64,000 nucleotides of DNA from Brevibacterium sp. RIT 803 (GCF_016892625.1 NZ_JAFEMW010000001.1:186001-250000); one strand, 5' to 3'. Numbered from the stretch's first letter, positions 16,932 to 26,105 are shown. Made by a program: numbers and translations. Notes: generated by a model not told the origin, from the letters alone.

Positions 16932-18551
16932 CTATGACTTTCCACCTGGGAACATCCCGCCGAAGCCCTTCGGCAGATTCTTCATATCGAACTCTTCGTC
17001 ACCGTCGAGATCGACGCCGCCGAAGGCCGAGCCGACCGGATCCTTCGTCTTTCCGGACTTCTTGTCCTCAAGCGCCTGAGCCTGCTGGGCACGCTTGGCG
17101 GGGTTGCCCGACTGGCCGCCCTTGCGACCCTTCTTCTTCCCCACAGCCTTCTTCTTGCGATTCGCTCCGCCGGCGGGCATTCCGCCCATTCCAGGCATTC
17201 CACCCATCCCCGGCATCCCGCCGCCTCCGCCCATTCCGGGCATACCGCCGCCGCGAGTCATCCCGCGCATCATCTTCTGCGCTTGAGTGAATCGTTCCAT
17301 CAGCTGATTGACCGCGTTCACTGTGGTGCCGGCACCCTTGGCGATGCGCGAGCGGCGTGATCCGTTGAGGATCTTCGGGTTGGTGCGCTCTGCCGGAGTC
17401 ATCGACCGAACGATGGCTTCGACGCGATCGACTTCGCGTTCGTCGAAGTTCTCGAGCTGATCTTTGTACTGACTCATGCCGGGCATCATGCCCAGCATCT
17501 TCTTCATCGAGCCCATCTTCTTCAGGCCCGACATCTGCGTCAGGAAGTCATTGAGGTCGAAGTCTTCACCGGCTTCGACCTTCTTCTGGAGCTTCGCAGT
17601 CTCCTTCTCATCGAAGTTCTTCTCGGCCTGCTCGATCAGGGTCATGATGTCGCCCATATCGAGGATCCGGTCAGCCATCCGATCGGGATGGAACTGTTCG
17701 AACTCCTTCATCGACTCACCGGTCGACGCGAACATGATCGGCTTACCGGTCACCTCGGCGACGGACAGCGCGGCACCGCCGCGTGAGTCACCATCGAGCT
17801 TCGAGAGCACGACACCGGTGAAGTCGACGCCTTCGAGGAAGGCCTCGGCGGTCTTCACCGCGTCCTGACCGATCATCGCGTCGATGACGAACAGAACCTC
17901 ATCCGGGTTGACTGCCGAGCGGATGTCAGCGGCCTGCTGCATGAGCTCCTCGTCGATGCCGAGACGACCGGCAGTGTCGACGATGACGACATCGTGGAGC
18001 TTCGACTTAGCGACTTCAATGGAGTCGGTGGCCACCTGCACCGGGTCGCCTGTGCCGTTGCCGGGCTCGGGTGCGTAGACGAAGGCGCCTGCACGCTCGC
18101 CGACGATCTCGAGCTGGTTGACCGCGTTCGGCCGCTGCAGATCGGCGGCGACGAGCATCGGACGGTGGCCTTCGGACTTCAGCCAATAGGCGAGCTTGCC
18201 GGCCAGGGTGGTCTTACCCGCACCCTGCAGACCAGCGAGCATGATGACCGTGGGCGGGCGCTTCGCGTAGTTCAGTCGACGAGTCTCCCCACCGAGGATG
18301 CCGACCAGTTCATCGTTGACGACCTTGACGACCTGCTGGCCAGGATTCAGCGCACCCGAGACCTCTTCGGACAGCGCCCGCTCGCGAATGCGTCCGGTGA
18401 ATGCACGAACGACGGGCAGGGCGACGTCAGCGTCCAGAAGGGCGCGACGGATCTCGCGGATGGTGCCATCCACATCGGCTTCGGACAGCCGGCCCTTGCC
18501 GCGCAGGTTCTTGAACGTCGCGGTGAGCCTGTCGGAGAGAGAATTAAACAC
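16932..18551 (-). CDS. ffh: Signal recognition particle protein Ffh
   Basis: GTPase that with 4.5S RNA targets nascent membrane proteins to FtsY. The 539 residues contain an N-domain (VFNSLSDRLTATFKNLRGKGRLSE), a G-domain with GLQGAGKTTLAGKLA, DTAGRLGIDEELM, TKLDGDSRGGAALS, and a C-terminal M-domain rich in Met and Gly (MRGMTRGGGMPGMGGGGG). GTG 18551 is preferred: the family N-terminus begins here and AAGAAGG lies eight bases upstream. TTG 18557 would sit too close to that site. The Gly/Met tail and a final Lys-rich region are typical of actinobacteria. Confidence 0.97.
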   Translation of the reverse strand: MFNSLSDRLTATFKNLRGKGRLSEADVDGTIREIRRALLDADVALPVVRAFTGRIRERALSEEVSGALNPGQQVVKVVNDELVGILGGETRRLNYAKRPPTVIMLAGLQGAGKTTLAGKLAYWLKSEGHRPMLVAADLQRPNAVNQLEIVGERAGAFVYAPEPGNGTGDPVQVATDSIEVAKSKLHDVVIVDTAGRLGIDEELMQQAADIRSAVNPDEVLFVIDAMIGQDAVKTAEAFLEGVDFTGVVLSKLDGDSRGGAALSVAEVTGKPIMFASTGESMKEFEQFHPDRMADRILDMGDIMTLIEQAEKNFDEKETAKLQKKVEAGEDFDLNDFLTQMSGLKKMGSMKKMLGMMPGMSQYKDQLENFDEREVDRVEAIVRSMTPAERTNPKILNGSRRSRIAKGAGTTVNAVNQLMERFTQAQKMMRGMTRGGGMPGMGGGGGMPGMGGMPGMGGMPAGGANRKKKAVGKKKGRKGGQSGNPAKRAQQAQALEDKKSGKTKDPVGSAFGGVDLDGDEEFDMKNLPKGFGGMFPGGKS

Positions 18552-18682
18552 GTACAAGCCTTCTTCACGATAATTGGTCGACTCCCTAGCCTAACAACTC
18601 ACCGGTGTCCGACTGAAACCGAGAAAGCTGGGAAAGCGCCCACAACCCCCTCATCCCGGAACCTGTCGATGGGCCGTGAATG

Positions 18683-18732
18683 ACCGATCGCCTCGGCGGG
18701 GTGGCTGCTTCCACCCCACCGAGGCGATCGGT
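18683..18732 (-). terminator. 22-bp hairpin between amt and ffh
   Basis: ACCGATCGCCTCGGCGGGGTGG (18683-18704) pairs with 18711-18732 with a single G-U wobble around loop CTGCTT. No U-tract follows on the minus strand. It lies 75 bases past the amt stop and about 130 bases before ffh. It is probably a terminator or an mRNA end-protecting stem. Confidence 0.6.
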
Positions 18733-18764
18733 GAGTACGCTCACGCACTCCCCCTCACCGAGGC

Positions 18765-18785
18765 GGCCGGTGAGACCGACCGGCC
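18765..18785 (-). other. Second hairpin directly after amt
   Basis: GGCCGGT (18765-18771) pairs with ACCGGCC (18779-18785), 22 bases past the amt stop. The plus-strand segment GCGGCCGGTGAGAC also occurs in the terminator after the BCCT gene (27990-28003), so the two stems share an arm. Confidence 0.45.
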
Positions 18786-18807
18786 CCCTGGCGGGAGATT
18801 TCGGGGT

Positions 18808-20028
18808 TCAGCGGAACGAGTAGGCCTGCTCCGCGTGTTCGAAGGCATCGATGCCCGACAGCTCGTCTCTGGGGTCGATGCGCAGCCCCATGGTCTTCCG
18901 CAGGACGAGAGCAATCACCAGGGTCACGCCTCCGGCGTAGATCAGGGCCACGATCGTGGCCACGATCTGCGATACGAGGAGACCGAGTCCTCCACCGTAG
19001 AAGAGGCCGGCGGCCGAGTCTGCGCTCGGGACCGCGAAGAGTCCGATCATCACCGTGCCGATGACACCGGCGACGAGGTGGACGCCGACGACGTCGAGAG
19101 CATCGTCGTAGCGGAGGCGGTTCTTCGCCTCCACAGCGAGCACAGCTCCTGCGCCTGCCGCGATTCCGATGATGATCGCCGCGTACGGTTCGACGTTCGC
19201 ACAGGCGGGGGTGATGGCCACGAGACCGGCGATCGCGCCGGAGACGCTGCCGATGCTGCTGGGGCGAGTCGCCCGTATCCGCTCGATTGCGATCCAGGTG
19301 ATCATTCCGGCGGCAGGGGCGGCGAGGGTGTTGACCCAGATCAGTCCGGCCTGCTCGATCGTCGAGGCGGCTCCACCGTTGAATCCGAACCAGCCGAACC
19401 ACAGCAGCGCGGCGCCGAGAACGGTGATCGGAATGTTGTGGGGTTTGTGCGGTGTCGAATACCGGGCCCGGCGGCCCATGACGACGACGAGCACGAGGGC
19501 GGAGATTCCCGCGTTGATATGCACGACCGTTCCACCGGCGAAGTCGATCGCGGGCCCGAAGGCGCTGCCGATCACACCCGATTCGCTGAGCAGTCCGTCG
19601 CCCCAGACCATGAAGGCCAGAGGGCAGTACACCAAGGCGACCCACAGTCCGGCGAAGACCAGCCAGGTGGAGAACTTCGCTCGATCAGCGACGGCACCGG
19701 CGATGAGTGCGATCGCAATCATCGCGAAGGTCGAGCCGTAGCCGATGGAGATGAGGGCTTCAGGTTCGTTGGCGACTGCGTCGGCGAGGCCGATCTGGGA
19801 CAGCGGATTGCCGAAGATCCCCAGCACGGAGTCCCCGGAGCTCAGTCCGTATCCGAAGAGGACCCAGACGAGCCCACCCATCGCCATTGCCGAGAACACC
19901 ATCATCATCATGTTGATGCTCGAGGTGATTCGGGTCATGCCGCCGTAGAAGAAGGCCACACCGGGGGTCATGAGCAGGACCAGACCGGCCGCGACCATCA
20001 TCCAAACATTCACTGCGTCGAGTTCCAT
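18808..20028 (-). CDS. amt: Ammonium transporter
   Basis: Amt/Mep/Rh channel that takes up ammonium at low concentration. It has 406 residues and about 11 transmembrane helices. The N-terminal MMVAAGLVLLMTPGVAFFYGGM segment is characteristic. The twin pore histidines can be placed in FAGGTVVHINAGISALV and DVVGVHLVAGVIGT. In many actinobacteria the order is ftsY-amt-glnK-glnD-ffh; here the two PII-system genes are absent between amt and ffh. A GlnR-like box lies 66-103 bases upstream. Confidence 0.96.
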   Translation of the reverse strand: MELDAVNVWMMVAAGLVLLMTPGVAFFYGGMTRITSSINMMMMVFSAMAMGGLVWVLFGYGLSSGDSVLGIFGNPLSQIGLADAVANEPEALISIGYGSTFAMIAIALIAGAVADRAKFSTWLVFAGLWVALVYCPLAFMVWGDGLLSESGVIGSAFGPAIDFAGGTVVHINAGISALVLVVVMGRRARYSTPHKPHNIPITVLGAALLWFGWFGFNGGAASTIEQAGLIWVNTLAAPAAGMITWIAIERIRATRPSSIGSVSGAIAGLVAITPACANVEPYAAIIIGIAAGAGAVLAVEAKNRLRYDDALDVVGVHLVAGVIGTVMIGLFAVPSADSAAGLFYGGGLGLLVSQIVATIVALIYAGGVTLVIALVLRKTMGLRIDPRDELSGIDAFEHAEQAYSFR

Positions 20029-20093
20029 GTCGTCTCTTTCACGTCTCTGTCGGCTCCGTTTAGAACCGAACAGTGACAGTGTCCATGACGGAT

Positions 20094-20131
20094 GTCACAC
20101 CAGTGAGTCGACCATGTTTCCAGCATGTGAC
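20094..20131 (-). promoter_or_regulatory. Candidate GlnR-type nitrogen-control box upstream of amt
   Basis: Read on the minus strand, four 5-mers recur at exact 11-base spacing: GTCAC-n6-GAAAC-n6-GACTC-n6-GTGAC. The first pair matches the actinobacterial GlnR a-site/b-site consensus (GTnAC-n6-GAAAC) exactly. The box lies 66-103 bases upstream of the amt start and just past the ftsY stop. The assignment to GlnR is inference from the known consensus. Confidence 0.55.
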
Positions 20132-20159
20132 ACAGGTGCTCTCACGCTGGAGAATACGC

Positions 20160-21302
20160 TCAGTCGAGCAGTGCGTCGACGAACCCTTCGGCAGTGAACG
20201 GCGCCAGATCGTCGGCACCCTCACCGAGGCCGATGAGCTTGACCGGAACCCCGAGCTCACGCTGGACGGCCACGACGATTCCGCCTTTGGCGGTGCCGTC
20301 GAGTTTGGTCAGCACGATGCCGGTGATGTTGACTGCCTCGGCGAAGACCTTGGCCTGCTGCATTCCGTTCTGCCCCGTCGTGGCGTCGAGGACGAGGAGC
20401 ACCTCGTCGATCTCGTGTCCCTCGCCCAGAGGGCGTGTGGCCACACGCTTGACCTTGCCGAGTTCGTCCATCAGGCCGATCTTGTTCTGCAGGCGTCCGG
20501 CCGTATCGATGAGCACGACGTCGGTGCCGTCTTCCTTGCCGCGTTCGACGGCGGAGTAGGCTACGGAGGCGGGGTCGGCGCCCTCCTCGCCGCGGACGGT
20601 CTGCACGCCGACGCGACCGCCCCAGGTGGACAGCTGCTCGGCGGCCGCGGCACGGAACGTATCGGCAGCACCCAGCAGCACGCTCTGCTCTTCAGCGACG
20701 AGCACACGGGCGATCTTGCCCACGGTCGTCGTCTTGCCGGCACCGTTGACTCCGACGACGAGCATCACGGCTGGGTCGCCGTCGGTACCCGCGGTGGCAA
20801 GTTCACGATCCATGGAGGGATCGACGAGTTTGATGAGTTCTTCCCGCAGCAGTCCCCTGACCTCTTCCGGCTCACGGGTGCCGAGGACCTTGACGCGTTC
20901 GCGCAGTCTGTCGACGAGTTCGGTGGTCGGATCGACTCCGACATCGGCAAGGATGAGAGTGTCTTCGATCTCTTCCCAGGTCGATTCGTCGAGGTTGTCG
21001 CGCGAGAGCAGGCTGAGCAGACCGCGGCCCAGTCCGGAGTTGGACTTCGCGAGGCGTTCGCGCAGGCGAACGAGCCGGTTGCCAGGTTCGGTGGGAACCT
21101 CGGATCCGCGTGTGGCAGCCTTCTCCTTGGCGACCGCTTCGGAGATGTCGTCGATCTTGAGTTCGCCGGTGACATCGGCGTCGATGCTGCGCTCATCGCG
21201 CAGACCCTTCTTCTTGGCGTTGACGCGCAGGGTGAAGCCCAGCCCGACGACCAGAATGAAGACGATGGCTGCGACGATGAGCAATATGATCGGCTGATCC
21301 AT
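20160..21302 (-). CDS. ftsY: Signal recognition particle receptor FtsY
   Basis: Membrane receptor GTPase for the SRP. From ATG 21302 (perfect AGGAGG upstream) it has 380 residues. An N-terminal transmembrane helix (PIILLIVAAIVFILVVGLGF) anchors it, followed by a short charged linker, an N-domain (LRERLAKSNSGLGRGLLSLL) and the G-domain with GVNGAGKTTTVGKIA, DTAGRLQNK and TKLDGTAKGG. The frame extends upstream to 21341, but that lacks a ribosome-binding site. It ends 28 bases before the nitrogen-control box of amt. Confidence 0.97.
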   Translation of the reverse strand: MDQPIILLIVAAIVFILVVGLGFTLRVNAKKKGLRDERSIDADVTGELKIDDISEAVAKEKAATRGSEVPTEPGNRLVRLRERLAKSNSGLGRGLLSLLSRDNLDESTWEEIEDTLILADVGVDPTTELVDRLRERVKVLGTREPEEVRGLLREELIKLVDPSMDRELATAGTDGDPAVMLVVGVNGAGKTTTVGKIARVLVAEEQSVLLGAADTFRAAAAEQLSTWGGRVGVQTVRGEEGADPASVAYSAVERGKEDGTDVVLIDTAGRLQNKIGLMDELGKVKRVATRPLGEGHEIDEVLLVLDATTGQNGMQQAKVFAEAVNITGIVLTKLDGTAKGGIVVAVQRELGVPVKLIGLGEGADDLAPFTAEGFVDALLD

Positions 21303-21436
21303 TGACGTACGTCCTCCTTTGATTACCTTCCCTGGCCCCACGTTCTCGCGCGGTGGCCGCCGGTCAAGGGTGCTGTGCCGGTCATGGTGCGCACATCGGC
21401 GCGAAGCCGTTGTGCGTTCCGGTGGCCCGCACCCCA

Positions 21437-21458
21437 GCGCCCCGCTGTCTCGGGGCGC
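21437..21458 (-). other. 8-bp GC hairpin between the small membrane gene and ftsY
   Basis: GCGCCCCG (21437-21444) pairs with CGGGGCGC (21451-21458) around loop CTGTCT, 25 bases past the stop of the upstream small gene. No U-tract follows. It could be a weak terminator; the remaining bases of the spacer (21303-21482) show no gene. Confidence 0.45.
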
Positions 21459-21482
21459 GTGTGATGATGTCGTGTGGTTCGG

Positions 21483-21884
21483 TCAGGAACCTCGGCTGCC
21501 GAAGAGCAGTCCGGCCGTGGTTCTCCACCCTGTGCCGGATTCTGGGATCTTCCAATGACGGGTGCGCGGCCTCACCGTCAGCAGTGAGGGTGCGGCGTGC
21601 CGGCGCGGTTGGGGCCGCAGGACATAGGAATGGTCGCGGATCGCGGTGACCGCAGCCTGTTCCCGAGTCGCCAGGTGAGAGGTGCCGTCGTCATGACCGA
21701 AGAATTCGTGGACCTCGTCGTCGTACCCGGTCCATTGTCCCGGAAGTCGGAACCGCTGCACATCGGATGAGTACTTCAGGCGACCTTCAGCTCTCAGTCC
21801 CGGCAGTGCGACGAGGAGCACGACGATGAGTGCCAGCGCGAATGATACGGCGAGTCCGACAATGACGACGAGTACTGCATTCAT
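21483..21884 (-). CDS. Small membrane-anchored protein, function unknown
   Basis: Predicted protein of 133 residues that I do not recognise. Residues 1-28 form one hydrophobic helix (VLVVIVGLAVSFALALIVVLLVALPGL). The rest is a polar, Arg-rich domain with several Trp and His residues (WTGYDDEVHEFFGHDD, then YVLRPQPRRH). It has an ATG start with GAGG 12 bases upstream, lies on the same strand between smc and ftsY, and its codon pattern resembles that of its neighbours. The position suggests a tail-out bitopic membrane protein. It is possibly lineage-specific, and its reality is likely but not certain. Confidence 0.6.
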   Translation of the reverse strand: MNAVLVVIVGLAVSFALALIVVLLVALPGLRAEGRLKYSSDVQRFRLPGQWTGYDDEVHEFFGHDDGTSHLATREQAAVTAIRDHSYVLRPQPRRHAAPSLLTVRPRTRHWKIPESGTGWRTTAGLLFGSRGS

Positions 21885-22083
21885 GCTCGCGAGTCACCTC
21901 GTGATTCAGCCGACTCGGCCATGGACGTCCCGCTCCTCAAGCTTTTCGACAATGCTTCCCTGCGCTCAAGTCTATCGTCCAAATCCACGACATTCGTGTT
22001 CGAGGGCCGTGAGCCTGTTGGAGAATTCCCTGGGACTCCCCTGGACATCTCTGCCGAATCGGCCTCCCGCGAACGGCTGCCGC

Positions 22084-25000
22084 TCATGGGATCCGCTGCG
22101 AGATGACCTTCGACACGCCATCTCCGTGCATCGTCACCCCGTAGAGCGCATCGGCGATCTCCATCGTTCGCTTCTGGTGGGTGATGACGATGAGCTGAGA
22201 CGAATCCTGCAGCTCTTCGAACACGGTCAGCAGGCGGGACAGGTTGAGATCGTCGAGTGCAGCCTCGACCTCGTCCATGACGTAGAACGGGCTGGGCCGG
22301 GCCTTGAAGATCGCCACCAGCATGGCCACGGCGACCAGTGACCGCTCACCGCCGGAGAGCAGGGACAGTCGCTTGACCTTCTTGCCCGCGGGCCGGGCGT
22401 GGACGTCGACGCCGGTGGTCAGCATGTCGTTGGGGTCGGTCAGGCTCAGGGATCCCTCACCGCCGGGGAACAGGCGGGAGAAGATGTCTTCGAACTCCCG
22501 CGCGGTGTCCGCATAGGCCTCGGCGAATACTCGTTCGACGTGCCGATCGACCTCGTCGACGAGCTTCATCAGGTCCTTCCTCGAGGACTCGATGTCGGTG
22601 ATCTGCTTTTCGAGGAACTGGTGCCTCTCCTTGAGCGCCTCGTACTCCTCGAGCGCCAGGGGGTTGACCGTTCCGATGCGCTTGAGGGCTGCGGTCGCCT
22701 GCTTGTGTCGCTTCTCGACCTCGGACCGCACGTAGGGACGCTCCTCCTCGCCTTCGTCGAAGGCAGGGACCGGAATATGAGGACCATAGAGCTCGACCAG
22801 CCGTTCGAGGCCGAGTCCGGTCTCCTCTCCCGCCCGGTTCTCGATCTCTTCGAGTTTGAGTCGGAATCGTTCCTTGGCGAGTTCAGCTTCGGCCGCAGCG
22901 TCCTTGAGTCGCTGCAGTTCTGTTCGCGTGGTGCCCAGTTCCTCACCGAGGCGGCCCTTCTCCTCTCGCAGCTGCCCGCGCTCTTCGACGAGGACCTGGA
23001 TCTGGGAGCCGAGTTCGGACACCGTCGTCTCTGCGGCTGACGTCGTGTTCTGTGCAATCTCGACGATGAGCAGCGCCGAGGCGGCCGATCTGTTCTTACG
23101 TGCGATGGTCCGCTGGGTCTGCTCGCGTGCGGTCTCCTCTGCCGTGGCCTGGCGAAGCAGGGAGTCGACCCTGTCGGAGAGGAATCGTGCCCGGTCCGTG
23201 GCCGCCTTGTGGCTGATTCGGGTCTCGATGACGTCTTCGGAGGATTGGGACACCTTCTGGCTCAGTTCATCCCGTTCAGTGGTGTCGACGACCTCTTCGA
23301 CGTCATCTGCCCCGGCGAGCGCGGATTCGGCGGTGCGGGCCTCGCGTTCGGCAGTCTCCAGGCGTGTCGCGAGCTCCGCTTCGTTGTCCTTGGCCCGCTG
23401 CAGGCGAGTCTGGGCCGTAGTGATGTCACCCGCGATCCGGGAGACCTCCTCCCCGGCAGCCATGATCGCCGCGTCCGAGGAGTGCAGTTTCTCAAGAGCT
23501 GCGGAAGCTGCTGTCTTCGCCTCGGCCAGCTTGGCCTCGACGCGCGCGATGTCCGCATCGATTCGGGTCCGAGTCTGCTGCAGTTCGGTGATGGACGAGC
23601 GCGTCTCCTCGAGCGCGGTCTGTGAGGCCAGGCGGGTGCCCGAAGCGGTGCGAGCCCGGCTGACCCGGGTTGCGGTGAGGATCTCACCGCCGCGGGTGAC
23701 CACCGTGAGTTCGGGGCGCGAATCGATGATGGACAGCGCGCTGGCGGCATCGTCAACGCACACGACCGTCTCCAGCGCGGAGTTGAGCAGTTCGGTCAGT
23801 TCGGGCACGTCGCTGCTGACCACATCGCTGAGCCACCGGACCGACGGTGCGCCGTCGCCGGTCCCGCTGAGTTCGGGCAGCGTGGACGCAGAACTCGTGC
23901 TGCTCGCCTGGTTCGCGCCCTTGCCGGCCCTTGCACCGGCGCCTGCTGCAGCACCCGCCCTGGCCGTCGCCCCTGCCGGGATCGTGAGGTGGACATTGGT
24001 GTCCTCGCCGAGGTGGTCGAGCACTGTCAGTGCCACCTGACCGGAGTCGACGAGCACACCGGAGACCGTGTTCGACAGGGCTGCCGCCACCGCCATCTCG
24101 AACCCGTTGGTCACGGACAGGCGTTCGGTTACGGCCGAGCCGACTCCCGGCAGATCCGCGTTCACGATGTCCTCGAGGTCGGCCTCCAAGGCTGTGCCGA
24201 GTGACAGCGCCTCTGCTCGGGCCTCTGCCGAAGCCAGTTCCGATGCGGTCTTCGCCTTCTGCGCCCGGAGTCCCTCGAGGTCGGTCTCCAGCGTGGTCTG
24301 GGCCTCCTTGGCGGATTCGTACTCCGTGTCGAGTTCGCTCTCGCCTGCTTCGACCCCTTCGACGGCCGCCTCAGCGGTGCTCAGTTCCTCACGGCGTTCG
24401 GTGATGCGTCTCGACGCGGTGTCGATCTCGGCCCGATTGGATTCGATCCGAGCCGTGAGGTCGCTGATGCGTTCACGCGCCTGGGAGCTCTTCGACTGCA
24501 GTGCCGACCTGTTCTTGATCGCCTCGGTGATGGCCAGCTGTGTGGCCTTGACCTCGTCTTCGGCCTTCTTCAGGGCCAGTGCGAGCTCTTCTTTGCGCAT
24601 CTGACTGCGATCCAATGCCGCCGCTGATTCCTCGACCGCCTCCTCCGCGGTGCGAAGCTCCTCCTTGTGGTGCTCGGCTTGGGACCTCAGCTCTTCCGGC
24701 GACTTCGTCTCCCGACGGCCCAGGCTCGCGACCTCGGAAAGCAGGTGCGAGCGTTTGTCCTCGGCACGCTGGGCAATTCCTCTGGCACGCACGATCTGGG
24801 TCTGTGTCCGTGATTCGGCGGTGCGCAGGTCCTCGAGCTCGGCGTCAAGAGTGCCCAGACGTGCCTCGATCTCCTGCAGACGCTGCTCAGTGCGGGATCG
24901 GCGATGCTCGAGATCGCCGATGCGGTCGCTGCCGTCTTCGCCGTCAGCGCTCGAGGTGGAGGCCAAGGAAGCCTGCAGCCGCACGGTGTCATCGGCCAGC

Positions 25001-25686
25001 AGCCGTGCAGCGGAATCGCGCAGGGTGGCTTGGACGGTGGCGGCCTTCTGCGCGGCCTCGGCCTGGCGTCCCAGCGGCCCCAGCTGCCGGTTGAGTTCGG
25101 TCCGCAGATCGGAGAGGCGATCAAGGTTCGTCTGCAGGCCGGTGAGCTTGCGCACGGCCTTGTCCTTGCGTCTGCGGTGCTTGAGGACGCCGGCGGCCTC
25201 TTCGATGAAGCTGCGACGTTCGATCGGGTCAGCGTGCAGAATCGCGTCGAGACGCCCTTGCCCCACGATGACATGCATCTCTTTGCCCAGTCCCGAGTCG
25301 TTGAGCAGCTCCTGGATGTCAAGGAGTCGTGCCGGTGTCCCGTTGACGGCGTATTCGCTTCCCCCAGTGCGGAAGAGTGTGCGGGAGATCGTGACTTCGG
25401 TGTAGTCGACGGGAATGGCTCCGTCGGTGTTGTCGATGGTCAGGGCCACCTCGGCGCGGCCCAATGCCTGACGCTTCGAGGTTCCGGCGAAGATCACGTC
25501 GTCCATCTTGCCGCCGCGCAGATTCTTCGCCCCCTGTTCGCCCATCACCCAGGACAGAGCGTCGACGACGTTGGACTTGCCGGATCCGTTGGGGCCGACA
25601 ACGCAGGTGATGCCCGGCTCGAATCTGAGAGTCGTGGCCGAGGCAAAGGACTTGAATCCTCGCAGGGTCAGGCTTTTGAGATGCAT
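22084..25686 (-). CDS. smc: Chromosome segregation ATPase SMC
   Basis: Forms the ring-shaped condensin complex with ScpA and ScpB. The 1200 residues have the full layout: head with Walker A GPNGSGKSNVVDAL (31-44), two long coiled coils, hinge around 520-660, and C-terminal head with LLSGGERSLVAVAMLVA (signature) and PFYVMDEVEAALDDLN (Walker B). Inside the hinge at about residues 572-612 is a low-complexity Ala/Gly run (AGAAAGAGARAGKGA) followed by Ser/Thr-rich sequence, not expected in the core hinge fold. ATG 25686 is preceded by GGGAGGACA. Confidence 0.97.
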   Translation of the reverse strand: MHLKSLTLRGFKSFASATTLRFEPGITCVVGPNGSGKSNVVDALSWVMGEQGAKNLRGGKMDDVIFAGTSKRQALGRAEVALTIDNTDGAIPVDYTEVTISRTLFRTGGSEYAVNGTPARLLDIQELLNDSGLGKEMHVIVGQGRLDAILHADPIERRSFIEEAAGVLKHRRRKDKAVRKLTGLQTNLDRLSDLRTELNRQLGPLGRQAEAAQKAATVQATLRDSAARLLADDTVRLQASLASTSSADGEDGSDRIGDLEHRRSRTEQRLQEIEARLGTLDAELEDLRTAESRTQTQIVRARGIAQRAEDKRSHLLSEVASLGRRETKSPEELRSQAEHHKEELRTAEEAVEESAAALDRSQMRKEELALALKKAEDEVKATQLAITEAIKNRSALQSKSSQARERISDLTARIESNRAEIDTASRRITERREELSTAEAAVEGVEAGESELDTEYESAKEAQTTLETDLEGLRAQKAKTASELASAEARAEALSLGTALEADLEDIVNADLPGVGSAVTERLSVTNGFEMAVAAALSNTVSGVLVDSGQVALTVLDHLGEDTNVHLTIPAGATARAGAAAGAGARAGKGANQASSTSSASTLPELSGTGDGAPSVRWLSDVVSSDVPELTELLNSALETVVCVDDAASALSIIDSRPELTVVTRGGEILTATRVSRARTASGTRLASQTALEETRSSITELQQTRTRIDADIARVEAKLAEAKTAASAALEKLHSSDAAIMAAGEEVSRIAGDITTAQTRLQRAKDNEAELATRLETAEREARTAESALAGADDVEEVVDTTERDELSQKVSQSSEDVIETRISHKAATDRARFLSDRVDSLLRQATAEETAREQTQRTIARKNRSAASALLIVEIAQNTTSAAETTVSELGSQIQVLVEERGQLREEKGRLGEELGTTRTELQRLKDAAAEAELAKERFRLKLEEIENRAGEETGLGLERLVELYGPHIPVPAFDEGEEERPYVRSEVEKRHKQATAALKRIGTVNPLALEEYEALKERHQFLEKQITDIESSRKDLMKLVDEVDRHVERVFAEAYADTAREFEDIFSRLFPGGEGSLSLTDPNDMLTTGVDVHARPAGKKVKRLSLLSGGERSLVAVAMLVAIFKARPSPFYVMDEVEAALDDLNLSRLLTVFEELQDSSQLIVITHQKRTMEIADALYGVTMHGDGVSKVISQRIP

Positions 25687-25714
25687 TGTCCTCCCAGCAT
25701 ATCCCGAAGGAGTT

Positions 25715-25743
25715 CCGACAATTCTCGAATCTTTTGATAGAGT
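25715..25743 (+). promoter_or_regulatory. Candidate promoter of tRNA-Asn
   Basis: CCGACA (25715-25720) and TAGAGT (25738-25743) are separated by exactly 17 bases, giving a start near 25750, about 23 bases before the tRNA. The -10 is identical to that proposed for the symporter gene at 58516-58521. Confidence 0.5.
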
Positions 25744-25772
25744 GTCTCCTCGTGCGCCGAATTCGGTGCCTT

Positions 25773-25845
25773 TCCTCCGTAGCTCAGTTGGCAGAGCATT
25801 CGACTGTTAATCGAAGGGTCGCTGGTTCGAGCCCAGCCGGGGGAG
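25773..25845 (+). tRNA. tRNA-Asn (anticodon GTT)
   Basis: A full cloverleaf of 73 bases. Acceptor TCCTCCG pairs with CGGGGGA (one U-G), D-arm GCTC...GAGC, anticodon stem TTCGA/TCGAA with loop CTGTTAA, and T-arm GCTGG-TTCGAGC-CCAGC. CCA is not encoded; the discriminator base is G. No integrase or attachment repeat is found beside it. Confidence 0.97.
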
Positions 25846-25850
25846 CTGAT

Positions 25851-25880
25851 CAAGGCCTCGTCGTTCGCGACGGGGCCTTG
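25851..25880 (+). terminator. Hairpin directly after tRNA-Asn
   Basis: CAAGGCCTCGTCG (25851-25863) pairs with CGACGGGGCCTTG (25868-25880) around TTCG, with one U-G pair. It begins five bases past the tRNA 3' end. No U-tract follows, so termination may be incomplete or Rho-dependent. The remaining bases up to 26105 contain no recognisable gene. Confidence 0.55.
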
Positions 25881-26105
25881 ACCATGCCCGGGGAGATTCT
25901 TCGCAGCGGCGAAGTCTTGACCCGCCTCGCATCTCATCTGAGAAGATCATTGGTGTGAACCGACAGGAAACTGACAAATCGGGCTAATTTGGAGTGAGCG
26001 CCCCACGTCGCCCGATGACAATCAATGCCGTCCAGGAACAGGAAGGAGCGCCGATCACGATCGCCTGCAGGACACCTGCGGCGCCACTGACCGGCAAGCA
26101 TCCCT

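Noticed and set aside
18676-21305. Two long plus-strand frames (466 and 410 codons) over amt and ftsY
   Set aside because: Both are complementary to clear genes and consist of Asp/Gly/Arg-rich sequence typical of reverse-frame shadows.
25773-25900. tRNA-Asn as an integration site of a genomic island
   Set aside because: No integrase, no direct repeat of the tRNA 3' end within view, and flanking genes are ordinary.
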